Shown here: positions 1-11,000 of the stretch, piece after piece
How positions within the stretch are numbered: the stretch's first letter is position 1
Layout: the number at the start of each line of letters is the position of its first letter
DNA from: Viola odorata
Taxonomy: Eukaryota; Streptophyta; Magnoliopsida; Malpighiales; Violaceae
DNA: 64,000 nt
Assembly: GCA_963691705.1 (NCBI GenBank)
Contig: OY829540.1
Span: 2,556,001 to 2,620,000 of the forward strand
Reading direction: 5' to 3'
Translations under genes and position numbers: made by a program
Notes under the pieces: model-generated
The model's input: only the letters and a program-made list of their open reading frames with translations
What the model was told of the DNA's origin: nothing
Databases searched by the model: none

Positions 1-188
1 TAATTATAATTTGGAAATTAATTTTTTCCAAATTTTAATTAATAGTTATCTTTGAAGAATCAATCTCCTTACCTCCCACAAACACAAAATCCCTAAAATC
101 TCGCCCTCTCTCTCTTATCTCTCAAATCATCTCAGCTAGAATCCTCCACTTCCCCTACTTTTACTCCACGATTCAATCAGCATTTAAC

Positions 189-1198
189 ATGGGAAATCCA
201 AGAGATCATCTGCAAAGAAAGTGAAATCCACCCCGATTAGGCAAGAATCTCCTATTCCCTCGCCATCTCTTTCTCTACTAAATCCAGAGGAGGATCTGCC
301 GCAAAACCTCAACGAGGCACTCGATATTGCAAGGACAATCATGTCCATAGACGCAGCCGCCTCTAATTCTCCGAAGCAAATTCTCTCCACTCCTACTACA
401 GTCGCTGCCTCTGAATCCCTTCAAGTCTCCCTGCCAACCAAAAAAAAGATCGACCTCAACAACGATCCCAAAACCCAATCTAGGGTTAGCAAGCTGGCTG
501 ACTCCGAGGTGCAAGAGATTTCGAATTCCGAGCCTAGGTGTGAAGAAGGTTCAGCCAAATCAAAGAAGTCGGGGAAAAGGAAGGCAGATGCGAGTGTTGA
601 ATCTGCCCCAGCCAAGAGGACGCGATCTGTTGCTGCCAAGGGCAAGAAGAAAGTAGACGAGGCCGATCTTGGCACAGACTCTGATGCTGATGCGGTTGCA
701 GTCTTGGCCAAGCCCGCGACCAAGATTGCCAAGGTAAACCTTCCGCCCTTAAACTCTTTGAAAGGGTGTTTGAGACCTGACACTCCTGATTTTAGGGCTA
801 AATTGACTGAAAAGTATGCCTGTGAGATCACTCCTTTCGTTGTCCTTGATTTTTCATTTCTTGATGAATTGGGGGTGGGTAACAGAGTTAGGCAGTTTAT
901 TTCCAATCTTGGGTGGGATTGCTTTTTCTATCTTGACATGCCCGCTTATGCTGAACTGTGTTTAGAGTTTCATTCCTCTTTTTGGTTAGATCAGGAGAGA
1001 TTGTATGCTAATGGTAGAGCTTTTCCTGATCTGAGTGCTACTGATGTTGTGCACTTTCGTTTGCTTGATAAATGGTGTCACTTTTCGATTGATGATTTTA
1101 ACCTTTTGCTTGGTTTTGTGACTGAGGATGGCCTCAAGTCTGATGAGTATGTGAATGCCCTGACTGATTATCCCTATCCTCACTATCGTTGTCAGTTA
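189..1198 (+). pseudogene. Athila-type ORF1 fragment (5' part only)
   Basis: An open frame runs from about 188 to 1203. Its N-terminal third is low-complexity and Lys/Ser/Ala-rich with nuclear-signal-like basic clusters (KRK, KKK). The C-terminal part (about 820-1190) has the hydrophobic/aromatic layout of the ATHILA ORF-1 family found downstream of pol in Athila Ty3/gypsy elements. No ATG lies in frame near the start. The ATG at 189 is one base out of frame with the coding frame, which suggests a one-base loss just after the start; the next in-frame ATG is at about 341. At about 1198-1204 the frame runs abruptly into unrelated DNA that codes on the other strand, so the protein is truncated. 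It is probably a retroelement relic and not a host gene. The family call is by pattern only. Confidence 0.5.
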
Positions 1199-1204
1199 CC
1201 CTAG

Positions 1205-1388
1205 CTGCGGGACGATTCGAATTCACTCCCCTACCTCGGTCCGGCAACCAATTCTCAATGAAGCGAGAGGCTCGGATAGAAATACCGCGCCCAGCGACTG
1301 TCTTAGTTCTCCTCTTCCTTGGCGTAGTAGCCTGACGGCTGGAGCTTTCGGGCGGTGGAGAGGCCGATAGCGTTTGAAGTGGCGTCAC
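1205..1388 (-). pseudogene. Antisense ORF tail, retroelement remnant
   Basis: Open reading on the minus strand enters here with a Ser/Pro/Arg-rich stretch. It becomes unrelated sequence (antisense of the Athila-type ORF) left of about 1204. It probably belongs to the same broken antisense gene as 1452-2180, separated by stops around 1389-1451. There is no recognisable domain. Confidence 0.3.
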
Positions 1389-1451
1389 GTTTAAAGGAGC
1401 GTCGTTCCTTCCGGGTGATTAACCCTCAACGTCATCTACCAACAAGATGTG

Positions 1452-2180
1452 TTAGAACATTGAACAAGGCCAGGGGCGGAAAGACAATCTGACAATGAAA
1501 AAACCACTTTTCCAATCAGCCACAGTCTCCTCGAAGCCCCGAAACTTCTGCCAGAACGACTGCACGAACGCGTCATTCCACCTCGGGGCGATATCAACTA
1601 AACAGTTGTGACACTTGAAGCTAAAAAATTTACAGAATAGATTGATGGACGGGGTAAAAATACCCTGCAATTCGCAAGCGCGAATAAAGACGTAAATCCC
1701 ATACCAGGAGGAAGGGGTTATCTGAGCCGGGTCTATATCGTATTGGCGCAGTAACCTTTTTATAGATTCATGAATAGGAAAATGAAAGCCATAGAGGAAC
1801 ATCTTAAAGTAGACCATCCTATCGTTTCTGGGCAAGGGGTCATGAAGTCGCTGACCCACCTCAGAAACCTTAACGGAATAACCAGGGGGAAAGAAGATAC
1901 CATGCTCCTCTAACTCAGCCTTCAGAATCATTTCACAAGTGAAAAGACTGGGTGTTCTCTAAACTTCTAGATCTATAGGCCTCTGAAGACCTCTAGGATC
2001 TCTAGTTATACGCATAATGACCCAACGAGAAGAAAATCTGAGGAAGATGAAGCAAAATACCTGGAATAAGAAAGCAGTAAGCAGATCGCCTGCGTCGACA
2101 AGCGGTTGAAGAAACTCTCCTCGAATAGAAAAAGAAGCAGAAGAGAGAGAAGGATGGGAAAATTTTCGAAGCGCAAGCAA
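1452..2180 (-). pseudogene. Antisense ORF with gypsy-type 'transposase_28'-like region
   Basis: Read on the minus strand, two frames in the same phase (2180-1959 and 1931-1452) are separated by one TAG at about 1956. The second part resembles the 'putative gypsy type transposon' domain family: an N-terminal 'GI.FPPGYSV' stretch, then a 'P...F.YGFHFPIH..I..LL..Y.I...QI.P.SW' pattern. In plant Tat-lineage elements such a domain is known from additional ORFs lying antisense between pol and the 3' LTR. That matches this setting, because the neighbouring LTR-like block at 20636-21116 reads in the plus direction. The 5' part of the same gene probably lies beyond the Ogre insertion, at 19159-20434. 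It looks broken by at least one nonsense codon. Confidence 0.5.
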
Positions 2181-2294
2181 AAGTGTTAAAAGAAAACAGT
2201 TGTCCCTTTTTAAAGGCTAAGCTTAGGGATCGAGCGGCCTGTAACAACAAGACACGTACAAAGCGAAAAATGACACGTGGAAAAACTTCCGACG

Positions 2295-2299
2295 GATAT
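2295..2299. repeat. Left target-site duplication of the Ogre element (GATAT)
   Basis: GATAT lies immediately before the TG of the 5' LTR and is repeated exactly at 18911-18915, directly after the CA of the 3' LTR. A 5-bp duplication is normal for Ty3/gypsy integration. Confidence 0.93.
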
Positions 2300-5014
2300 T
2301 GTTGCTACCCGATTTTTGACATAAGTCATCATTACCATATCATAACATACCCACATTTTTTTTTTTATCGTCCATGATTATTGTTGATTATTATTAAGTA
2401 TTATTATTATTATTATCATTATCATTATTACCATTATTTATCCTGGTATTTTGTTTTATGTTTTTGTTCGTATTTTTATTCGAGCTTTTATCAGTTTATC
2501 GGACCATTAGCTCGAACTAATTACCCATAATCGCCGAACCAGCTCTTCCTCCTTATTTTTCAAACGAAATCAGACACACTCTGCTCACATCTCCCATTTT
2601 TCAAACAGAATCAGATACCCTTCGTTTTTCAAAGATCTCTCTGACATTCAAAGATCGTCTCGCTCCTACCCGTTACCTCATTAATGCACCGATCTCCCTC
2701 TCCCTTACTTACCCTCTATAAATCCATCCCTCTGCCAAATCAATCGGGGCCTCTCGGTCAGCTTCAACCACCTCACAAATCAACCAATCTCAATCCCTGC
2801 AACAAGCCTCCCAAACTGATCCCAAATCCACCCCTAAAATCAGCCAGCAAACAACCCAAAACAGCCCTAAAATCAGCCAGCAAACAACCCAAAACAGCCC
2901 TAAAATCAACCAGCAATCAGCCCTAAATCCACCCCTAAATCCACCTAAAATCAACCAGCAATCAGCCCTAAATCCACCCCTAAAATCAGCCAGCAAACAA
3001 CCCAAAACAGCCCCTAAAATCAACCAGCAATCACCCCGAAAACCACCCAAAATCAGCCCCAAATCAACCAGCAATCAGCCCCAAAAAAACCATTCAAAAT
3101 CAGTCCTAAAATCTACCCAAATCAGCCCCAAAATCCACCCAAAAACCCCACCCAAAATCAGAACCAACAAAACCCAGCCTCACTGCTCTACCCGCCAACA
3201 AAACCCAGCCACCACCGTCCCGATCGCCGCCGAACTCCACAGCCACTCACCCGATCGCCGCTGCTCGCCGCTGCTCCTACGCTCCCTCGCTACCACAGTA
3301 ATCCCCTTTATTTTCCTGTTGCCGTGATGTTTGTTTATTTGTTTAATGGTGCAGGAAAAGATTTAAGAAGAAGGGGAAGAGGTGTTTGGGTGGAGATGAT
3401 GACAGGCGGCGTTAAAGGGAGAAAGGAGATGAGATGTGATTGTAGGGTTGGGGCTGATTTTGTTATTCATTAAGTTTGGGCTTGGCCAATAGGCCGACCC
3501 ATTAGGAAGGAAGGAGGCAAAGATGGGCTGAGGGTTATTAGGCTGGCCCCTCAGGAGTTGTTTTTATTTATTTATTCGTAGTTTGCTCATATGCATGCTT
3601 GTAATATTTATTTATCCGTTTATTTGTTTATCACTTGTGCTACTAATCGATTTGTGATGCAGGTACCCGCCCGAAGAAATTTTCGTTAGTTTATCCTATT
3701 TATTATACGATTGAATGCATGATTATTTAGAATTGTTAGAATTTAAAATAAACTTTTTTGCATGAGAATTAATTTATATCTATAACTCCCTTTAATAATT
3801 TCACTCAAATCGACCCTTGCTTGAACGAATTAGGCTTAGTAATTACTCAACATTTTATTTTGTTAAATGCATGAAATAAAATAGGATTATTATTAAACAT
3901 CACGCTTTAATTTAATTGCATGATTATTGATTATTAAAATCCTCAAATCTTCAATAATCCCCACAAATCAAAACGAATAAAATCAATCAAAGAAAACTAA
4001 ACAAAGTAGTAAATAAACGTAGGATTAATCTTTTCCAATAACTTAAGCTCCTCTAAATTTTTAGGATAGTAAATCACCGGAAATACAAATCATTTGAAAG
4101 TGGAAAGATAGTAAATGGGCCTTAAGCCCAACTCGTAGAAAATACCTCCATATTTAATCCCCCTTATCATTAGAGTTACCTTTTAAAATGAGATTTAAAT
4201 CTTTAATGTTGCGTGATTGTTTAAATTTAGTAATCCCTTGATATTTACTTTATGCTCATGGATGTATTAATGTTATCTTGATGAATGTGTTATGTGCGCG
4301 GCTTCAACCCCACTTCCCAGTTTTTTCTCTTTTCAACGTGTTTTCTCGCATTCATATAAATGATACTTTGCTAGTCTATGCATGCTTAGAATCACCTAGT
4401 AAATAGGATTAATCATATGCATTTGCCCGATGATGTAGTAACTCATCTGTGATGATAGTGATTTCGATCGCCGTGATTCGTCTATGATTTACTAGGGTCG
4501 TCGCTTTAGTAAAGATTAATAATAAAATGGTAGTAATTTCACTTAATCAATCTTGCATGTAATCTGACTAATTTTTGAACTCGATTAAATATAACCGGAA
4601 TAGGTATGCAAACCGACCTTTTTCTTTTTTAGAGGATAAAATGTTTATTTTCTTTTTAACAACTCGACAATAATTAGGATAAAATCAACCGAACCAACTA
4701 AAGAATTAAAGCGACGATCCCCCCCTGAGGGCCCCAAATTACTTGTTTTTAACATGATTTTAAAACACCTCTTTTTAGAACCGGTAACCTTTTTAGGATG
4801 AGACTTGGGTGCCTCACACCTTCCCAAGTCCATAAAACGACCCCGAACCGTTGTTCTCGGGTTTAGACCCTTTTTATTTGTGCCTTAGTTTTTGTTTTAT
4901 TTTCTTCTTCTTTTTCAGACTTTTAGGTTTCCCTAAACCTTAGAAAATAGGGTGGCGACTTCATTGTTATGTGAATTTCTTTGCGTCCCGAATTTCGCTC
5001 GCGACGGCGCGACA
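2300..5014 (+). repeat. 5' LTR of the Ogre element
   Basis: This 2715-bp LTR begins TGTTGCTACCCG and ends GGCGCGACA. A TATA box (TATAAA) at 2717-2722 probably marks the promoter near the U3/R border. A minisatellite based on 'aaatcagccagcaaacaacccaaaacagcccct'-like units fills about 2790-3140. It carries one more 45-bp unit (2925-2969) than the 3' LTR. Open frames inside this block are by-products of the repeat and not genes. Confidence 0.95.
2790..3140 (+). repeat. Minisatellite inside the 5' LTR
   Basis: Imperfect tandem units of roughly 18-45 bp alternate 'AAATCAGCCAGC', 'AAACAACCCAAAACAGCCC' and 'TAAATCCACCCC' motifs. The matching block in the 3' LTR (about 16731-17045) is 45 bp shorter, so the array changed length after insertion or during reverse transcription. 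Confidence 0.85.
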
Positions 5015-5017
5015 GTT

Positions 5018-5035
5018 TGGCGACTCCGCTGGGGA
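5018..5035 (+). other. Primer binding site, tRNA-Arg
   Basis: TGGCGACTCCGCTGGGGA lies three bases after the 5' LTR. Its reverse complement has the form of a tRNA 3' end (acceptor stem plus CCA) that fits plant tRNA-Arg. This is the primer used by Ogre elements. Confidence 0.85.
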
Positions 5036-5570
5036 CTAGAGGGTCGAAGCCGGAATTATTTGCTTGAGGTGTTTATTGTTATTATTTATTTGTTCATTCG
5101 CTTTGATATCAACTGTTGTATTCTCACGTGCATTTCACGCATAATGCCCTTTCCCCGGGCCTTCCCAAATAGGATTAGATTGGTATTAGTGAAGCCCTGA
5201 GGACTTGGGTCCCAGTCAGCTTTCATGAACCCTAACTCGGACTAGAACCCCTAAATGGGTGAACGCCCCGATTCTTTTGTGTTTCGGTCAGCAATCACGT
5301 ATCCATTTACTGAGGGACCACTTCTTGGTATCGTCCGGGAGCCTTTCAGCCAGTTAGAAGTAGTTGGAGTTACCCAAGCATGTGCATCACAATCGCGTGT
5401 GTATTGTTCAAAGTGATTCCTTATTGCCATGATTCTCTTTTTTTTATGTATCCATTAATTTATTTCCATCCTTGTTATTATTTTATTTTGCGTATTAACA
5501 TGTTTATGATATTCGATTTGCTAATACATGTTTGGTACTTGTGACAGGACCCACCTTGCTTATTCATTCG
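5036..5570 (+). other. Ogre leader (5' untranslated region)
   Basis: About 535 bp lies between the PBS and the first in-frame ATG of ORF1, with no convincing protein. A possible splice acceptor (TTGTGACAG, ending about 5547) sits just before ORF1, so the leader may be spliced. This is an inference. Confidence 0.55.
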
Positions 5571-7322
5571 ATGGTTGTACCCACTATGCTTTCACTTGAT
5601 ACTTTTGGGAAAAAGAGTTACAATGACCAGTTGATGCACGGGAACATGTTAGAACCGGGTTTTGTTTCGGATGTCATGACCAAGGTTAGCGCGGAGAAGG
5701 TAGATTTTGATGCTACAAAGATCAAAGAATTGAGAAATGAGCTTACTGTTGATGAGAAAGTGCAATTCCAATGCAAGTATGGGAAACTGTTAATGCTAAT
5801 AGATGTGAAGGTTGACCTAAGTTGCATCCGAGCGGCTCTGCAATTCTGGGACCCATGCTACCGATGTTTTTCTTTCGACAAAGGAATAGATTTGACTCCT
5901 ACTCTAGAGGAGTACGCCGCATTATTATGCTTTGTTCCCCCAGTATCATGCATTTATCAGAATGTCCTTGTTAAGTCTGATAGTATCAAATCGAGTTTGG
6001 ACAAATTGGTGGGAATCCCAACTCGTTGGAGGAATGAGAATTATGCGTGGGGTTGGTCGGATATCGTCAGACAATTTCATTTGTCTCAAGGGGAGCAGCG
6101 ATTAAAGATCCTAGCCTTTGCCATAATGGGTTTAGTCTTACTTCCTAAGATGAAGGATTGTGTCGATTTTGAGGCGGCTAATGTGTTTCATGAGATGGAA
6201 AGGAATAAAATCAACCCTACAACGGCTATTCTGGCAGAGACATTCCGCTCCTTAGACTGTTGCAGGCGAACTGGGAAAGGAAAACTCACTTGTTGCACTC
6301 AACTTTTAACAGTATGGTTGGTCAGTCACTTCAAGCAGGCACCGAACCAGTCTCTGTTTTCTCCAAGCTATCTAGGCACGGATCCCTTGGTGAAGGTCAT
6401 TATGGGAGTGGGCCAAGAAGTAGCCGTGGATAAATGGAAAATGGAAGATAAAGAAACCTGGGTCGACAGATTCCTGAATCTTTCTGAAGAAAATATCGAC
6501 AGACATGCCAAATGGTTGCGAGCTGCTAATCCTATTGTGAGTTGCGGGGACTTATTATGGGTCCCATTGATCGGAGCAAGGGGATGCGTGCCCTATTGCC
6601 CAGCTCTTGTCCTTGGTCAATTTTGCATCATGCAAATTATCCCCGCCACTTTCGGTATGTCAATCTCAAGTCTTCTGCACTCAGGAGAAACTGACACTCT
6701 ACGTCAGTATGTGAATGAATGGCGTACTCCATTTTGCCTTGAGGGACATACTATCCCTACTCAACCAACAAAGGAATACTCAGAATGGCGGAGAAACAGG
6801 ATTAATGGAAATGTTTTACCCCTTCCAGAAAACAGGAAGCCTATGGAAGAAGAAGGTGAATGCCATACCAATGCGGAGGTTAGTTATGTGGCTTATGCCC
6901 AGTTGATGGAGCAATTGCTAGTAGTGAAAGAAGAACGAGATCTGGTGATGAAAGAGAGGGATAATCTGTTGATTGACAAGATGGATTTGGAGCTTAAAAT
7001 ACGTGGATTGGAGAGGCGTGATAGTGAGAACGTACGAATAAACCTTAGAAACCAAAGAATAGCCAATGAAAACTTTAGAAGGAGATTGAAAGGAGAGGTC
7101 AACAGAAGGGAGATTTCAAGCTCTTTGGTCCGAGAGAAAGATACAATGATTGGGGTTTTGACTGATCGCATCAAAGAGACAACCAGCATAGATGGAGAGA
7201 ATCAAGTCTTGCGAGCCCGAGTAGCAGTCTTAGAAGCTGAAGTAAAGGTGCAGAAGAAGAAGGTTGCCTTGATGGAACGGATGGGGGAAAATTCCACCAG
7301 CACTCAAGCTTCAAGATGTTGA
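5571..7322 (+). CDS. Ogre ORF1 protein (function unknown)
   Basis: About 583 residues. I place the start at the ATG at 5571 because the frame extends upstream only through non-ATG codons. The first ~380 residues resemble the plant-mobile-domain-like region typical of Ogre ORF1, including an 'FWDP..RCF.F....LTPTLEEYAALL' stretch at residues 90-120. This is the same type of fold that occurs in host PMD proteins. The last ~140 residues are strongly charged with a heptad pattern (Leu/Glu/Arg/Lys-rich), predicted coiled coil, suggesting oligomerisation. ORF1 upstream of gag is characteristic of the Ogre lineage and its role is not established. The frame is uninterrupted. The stop at 7320-7322 is followed by 713 bp before gag. 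Confidence 0.85.
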   Translation: MVVPTMLSLDTFGKKSYNDQLMHGNMLEPGFVSDVMTKVSAEKVDFDATKIKELRNELTVDEKVQFQCKYGKLLMLIDVKVDLSCIRAALQFWDPCYRCFSFDKGIDLTPTLEEYAALLCFVPPVSCIYQNVLVKSDSIKSSLDKLVGIPTRWRNENYAWGWSDIVRQFHLSQGEQRLKILAFAIMGLVLLPKMKDCVDFEAANVFHEMERNKINPTTAILAETFRSLDCCRRTGKGKLTCCTQLLTVWLVSHFKQAPNQSLFSPSYLGTDPLVKVIMGVGQEVAVDKWKMEDKETWVDRFLNLSEENIDRHAKWLRAANPIVSCGDLLWVPLIGARGCVPYCPALVLGQFCIMQIIPATFGMSISSLLHSGETDTLRQYVNEWRTPFCLEGHTIPTQPTKEYSEWRRNRINGNVLPLPENRKPMEEEGECHTNAEVSYVAYAQLMEQLLVVKEERDLVMKERDNLLIDKMDLELKIRGLERRDSENVRINLRNQRIANENFRRRLKGEVNRREISSSLVREKDTMIGVLTDRIKETTSIDGENQVLRARVAVLEAEVKVQKKKVALMERMGENSTSTQASRC

Positions 7323-8035
7323 TTTATCTTAATAGTTGTATTGTTTTAATGGGAGAAAAATACTCGATGGCGTTTTGCTTTAGATGTACCTTTTTCAAAT
7401 GATTGGTCACAATCAAACGAATGATGGCTATCTCTTCTTCATGGATGGTTACCATTCGCAATTGCTTGACATTTCCTTCATTTTTGTTGCTTGCTTCGAT
7501 TTCCCTTTGCGTTTTCGAGAATGAATAAAAAGTTCCCTTTGTGATTTCGAGAAGGAATTGAAGCTCTTCTGGAGATAGATAAAGAAGTTTATTCACGATC
7601 CTAGATTGAGTTTGGATTTTGGAAAAGAACGTAAGGGGCGGGGACCCTAGCCTTGTTAAAGGTTAGGAAAGGCTGTCAATTACGAGATCTTCCATCTTCC
7701 ATCTTGATCAAGGAACCGTCAATATATGTTTCCCTCTTCCCTTGTGAATGAATAGAAGTTTCCCTAGTCACCTTCGTCAGTGTGATGATTTGAAGATGGT
7801 TTCATGTTCCTTTCCCTCCAAATTTTCAAAAGTATCAAGTGAAAGATCGAAGAGGAGCCGGAGATTTGAATAAGCGGAGTGGAGTCCTCAAGGTAGCATT
7901 TCTGTCTATTATTATTATTATTCCTAAGAATTTACACCTATCCTTTCTCTTTGTTTTCAGAAAAAAATTAAGATAGCTCCCAAGAAAAGAACTATTCCTC
8001 AAAAGCTCCACGCTACCAGACTTCAAACACGGAAA
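7323..8035 (+). other. Spacer between Ogre ORF1 and gag
   Basis: This 713-bp spacer has no plausible protein. A strong plant-type splice acceptor (TTTCTCTTTGTTTTCAG) ends at 7960, 75 bp before the gag ATG. A spliced RNA skipping ORF1 could therefore deliver gag as the first ORF. The donor was not identified. Confidence 0.5.
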
Positions 8036-11000
8036 ATGGCAGAACAAGTTGGGACGGATAAGGCATTCGAAACAAAGATAGCAGAATTGGAGGAACAACT
8101 TCGAATTACCAGAGAACGGGCACTCCAAGCTGAAAAAGAGCGGGATGAGATGATGCATGCTAAGACCTGGAAAGATCCTGAAGGGCCAACTCTTGATTAT
8201 CCTCTTGGTTTTTATCCCTCTTCTAGTCATGCGATGGGACCTATCTCTTCATCTGTTGCTGCGGGTTCATCCATTTCTCAACCATTTTCCAGTCAAGGGG
8301 TCCAGTGGAAATGGCAAAGTCCTTTCCTTAGTTTCAACTCATTCACTACGCCGGCCGTCACAAGTACTGTTATTAGTACATTGGGACAAGACGTTCCGCC
8401 TCTTAATCCTTCTCTTGCTGATCTCACTCTCGGTTCTGGCAAAAATCAGGATCACTCAGAACTCCAGTATGTCCAACCGACTCAAAGCCACCCTACTCAG
8501 CTTGCAGTTCCTGAACTTTCAAGAGTTCTATTCCCTAGTGGGAATCGGACCCAACCGCAGGGTTCTTTTGAGCATCCACAAACTATTGGTTTTGGCCCCG
8601 TTAAAGCAGAAGAGTCCAGTCGTGATAGGTTGAGCCTGCTAGAGGAAAGACTAAGGGCGGTGGAAGGTGCGGATCCCTTTGATCCTATGGGTCCCGCTGA
8701 TATGTGCATGGTACCAGGGATCACGATACCCCTGAACTTCAAAATCCCAGAATTTGAGAAGTATACTGGAATTGAATGCCCCAAGACTCATCTCAGGGTC
8801 TACTGTAACAAAATGTCTGAAGTTATACATAATGAGCCTCTGTTAATTCACCTATTTAGAGAAAGTTTGGCCAGGCATGCTTTGACTTGGTACATGGGTT
8901 TGGATAGAGTTAAGATTCGGACTTGGAGAGATTTATCTGATGCTTTCCTAAAGCAATACAAGTTTAATACAGAAGTGGCGCCTGACCGTTCAGACTTACA
9001 GAACATGGAGAAGAAGGATAATGAAATGGTGAAGACTTATGCTCAAAGATGGAGAGAATTAGCTGCAAGGATTTATCCCCCTTTGAATGACAAGGAGCTG
9101 GTGTCGATTTTTGTAAATACTTTCAAGTCCCCCTATTACACGTATCTGATTTCCAACCCATCTAGTAGCTTTTCCGACATGGTCCTAGTTGCTGAAAGGG
9201 TTGAACAGGGAATTAAGTCAGGAAGGATCATTGTTCCCACGCCAGAGGTAACACCTAAGAAAGCGCCCATCCCGAAGAAAGATATCAGCTTTGTTTCCCC
9301 CCAGCCAACTCATCAAAAACCTTTTCCGCCACCTCCACCTTATTCCTCGCCACCACCATACCCTTTCCTATCACCACCACCACCACCATCACTATATCAA
9401 CCTACCTTCTTCCCATCAATGCCTGTTGCCAACGTGGCTCCTCAATACCCAGCATCATTTCCACCTTTCCCATCACCTCCACCACAAATGCCACAGCAAC
9501 CTACACAACCCAGACCATATAACCCACCAAAAAACCCAAGCAACCAAAACAATCGCTGGAACCATGAACCGTTACCACCTCTTCCTGTTCCTTTGGGGGA
9601 AATCTACAAACATCTTCTAGCAGCAGGGCAGATTGCACCTACTCCGATCCAACCTCTCCAACCTCCTTACCCAAAATGGTATGACCCAAATGCTAGATGC
9701 ACGTACCATGCTGGAGCCCCAGGACACACTCTAGAGAATTGTACTGCTTTTAAGGGAAAGGTTCATCATCTGATCAAGTGTGGATGGATCTCTTTCGAAG
9801 GGTTAGCCAAAGGACCTAACACGACTACCAACCCTCTTCCAAACCATGCCCTAGGTGGTGGAGGAGTGAATGCTATTTCTGTGGAAGAAGTTGTTAACCG
9901 TTCCCTTTCAGTATTGGGATTACCCCGAAAGGAGCTTTTTCATGTGCTAGCCCAAGGAGGGTATCTTCAACGCTCCGAAAATAGCAGCTGCCTATTTTGC
10001 CCGGGGGCAAGAAAACATGGAGTCCAAGATTGTGCAGTTTTCTTACAGAAGGTGGAACAGTTGATGGATTTTGGGATTATTCAGATTGAGAAGAAGACCT
10101 ATGTGGCGGAAGAGGTTGGTGTCATTGAGGACGGTTTTTCTTCTCCTTATTCCTTTGAGTATGTATCCCAAACGGGCGCCTCCACCATGGCTCCGCCCAA
10201 GTTAGTCTTCAAGTTTGCCCAGAATATCCCTACCAAAGATTTGCATGCCGTCCCTTTCAATTACGGGTACGAAGTTGTTACTACCCCTCCTTTTGTTGCG
10301 CCAACAGGGCCAGTAATGGGTGAAACTTCTAATATTGGGGGCATGACTCGGAGCGGAAGGTGTTATGTCTCTGAAGAAGTTGAGCTACAAAGGCAAGCCA
10401 AAGGAAAAAGTTTGATGTTACCTGAGAAGATAGCTGAAAAAGTACAAGAATCGAACAAACCAGTGTCTGAGGATGACGCCACTGAATTTTTGAAGATCAT
10501 GAAGCAAAGTGAATTCAGTATCATTGAGCAGCTGAAGAAAACCCCAGCCCGTATCTCTATCATGGAGCTAATCCTTACTTCAGAGCCACATCGCCGAGCC
10601 CTCTTAAAGGTGTTGAATGAAGCCTTTGTAACTAAGGATATTACTGTAGAAGGAGTGGGGAACCTGATTGGGAGAATTCAAGCTGTGAGTAGCATTACCT
10701 TTTCCGAAGAAGAGATGGACCCGGCCGGGACCGGTCATAACAAAGCTCTCTACATCACGGTAGAATGCAAAGGCCATGTTGTAGCAAAAGCCTTGATTGA
10801 TAATGGGTCTGCACTGAATGTCTTACCTAAACATGTCCTGGAACAGCTGCCAGTTGACATATCTCATATGAAGCCGAGTGGGATGATGGCTAGAGCTTTT
10901 GATGGTACTATCCGAGAAATCATTGGAAACATTGATCTAGATGTGGTTATTGGCCCCCATACCTTCACTTTAACCTTCCAAGTAATGGAAATCCGACCTG

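Noticed and set aside
2684..3074. Open frames on both strands in the 5' LTR, and matching ones at 16731-16970
   Set aside because: They lie inside the LTR minisatellite and repeat its units; no recognisable protein, and both LTRs share them.
4645..4833. Minus-strand frame present identically in both LTRs (also 18541-18729)
   Set aside because: A chance frame in LTR sequence, no domain, duplicated only because the LTR is.
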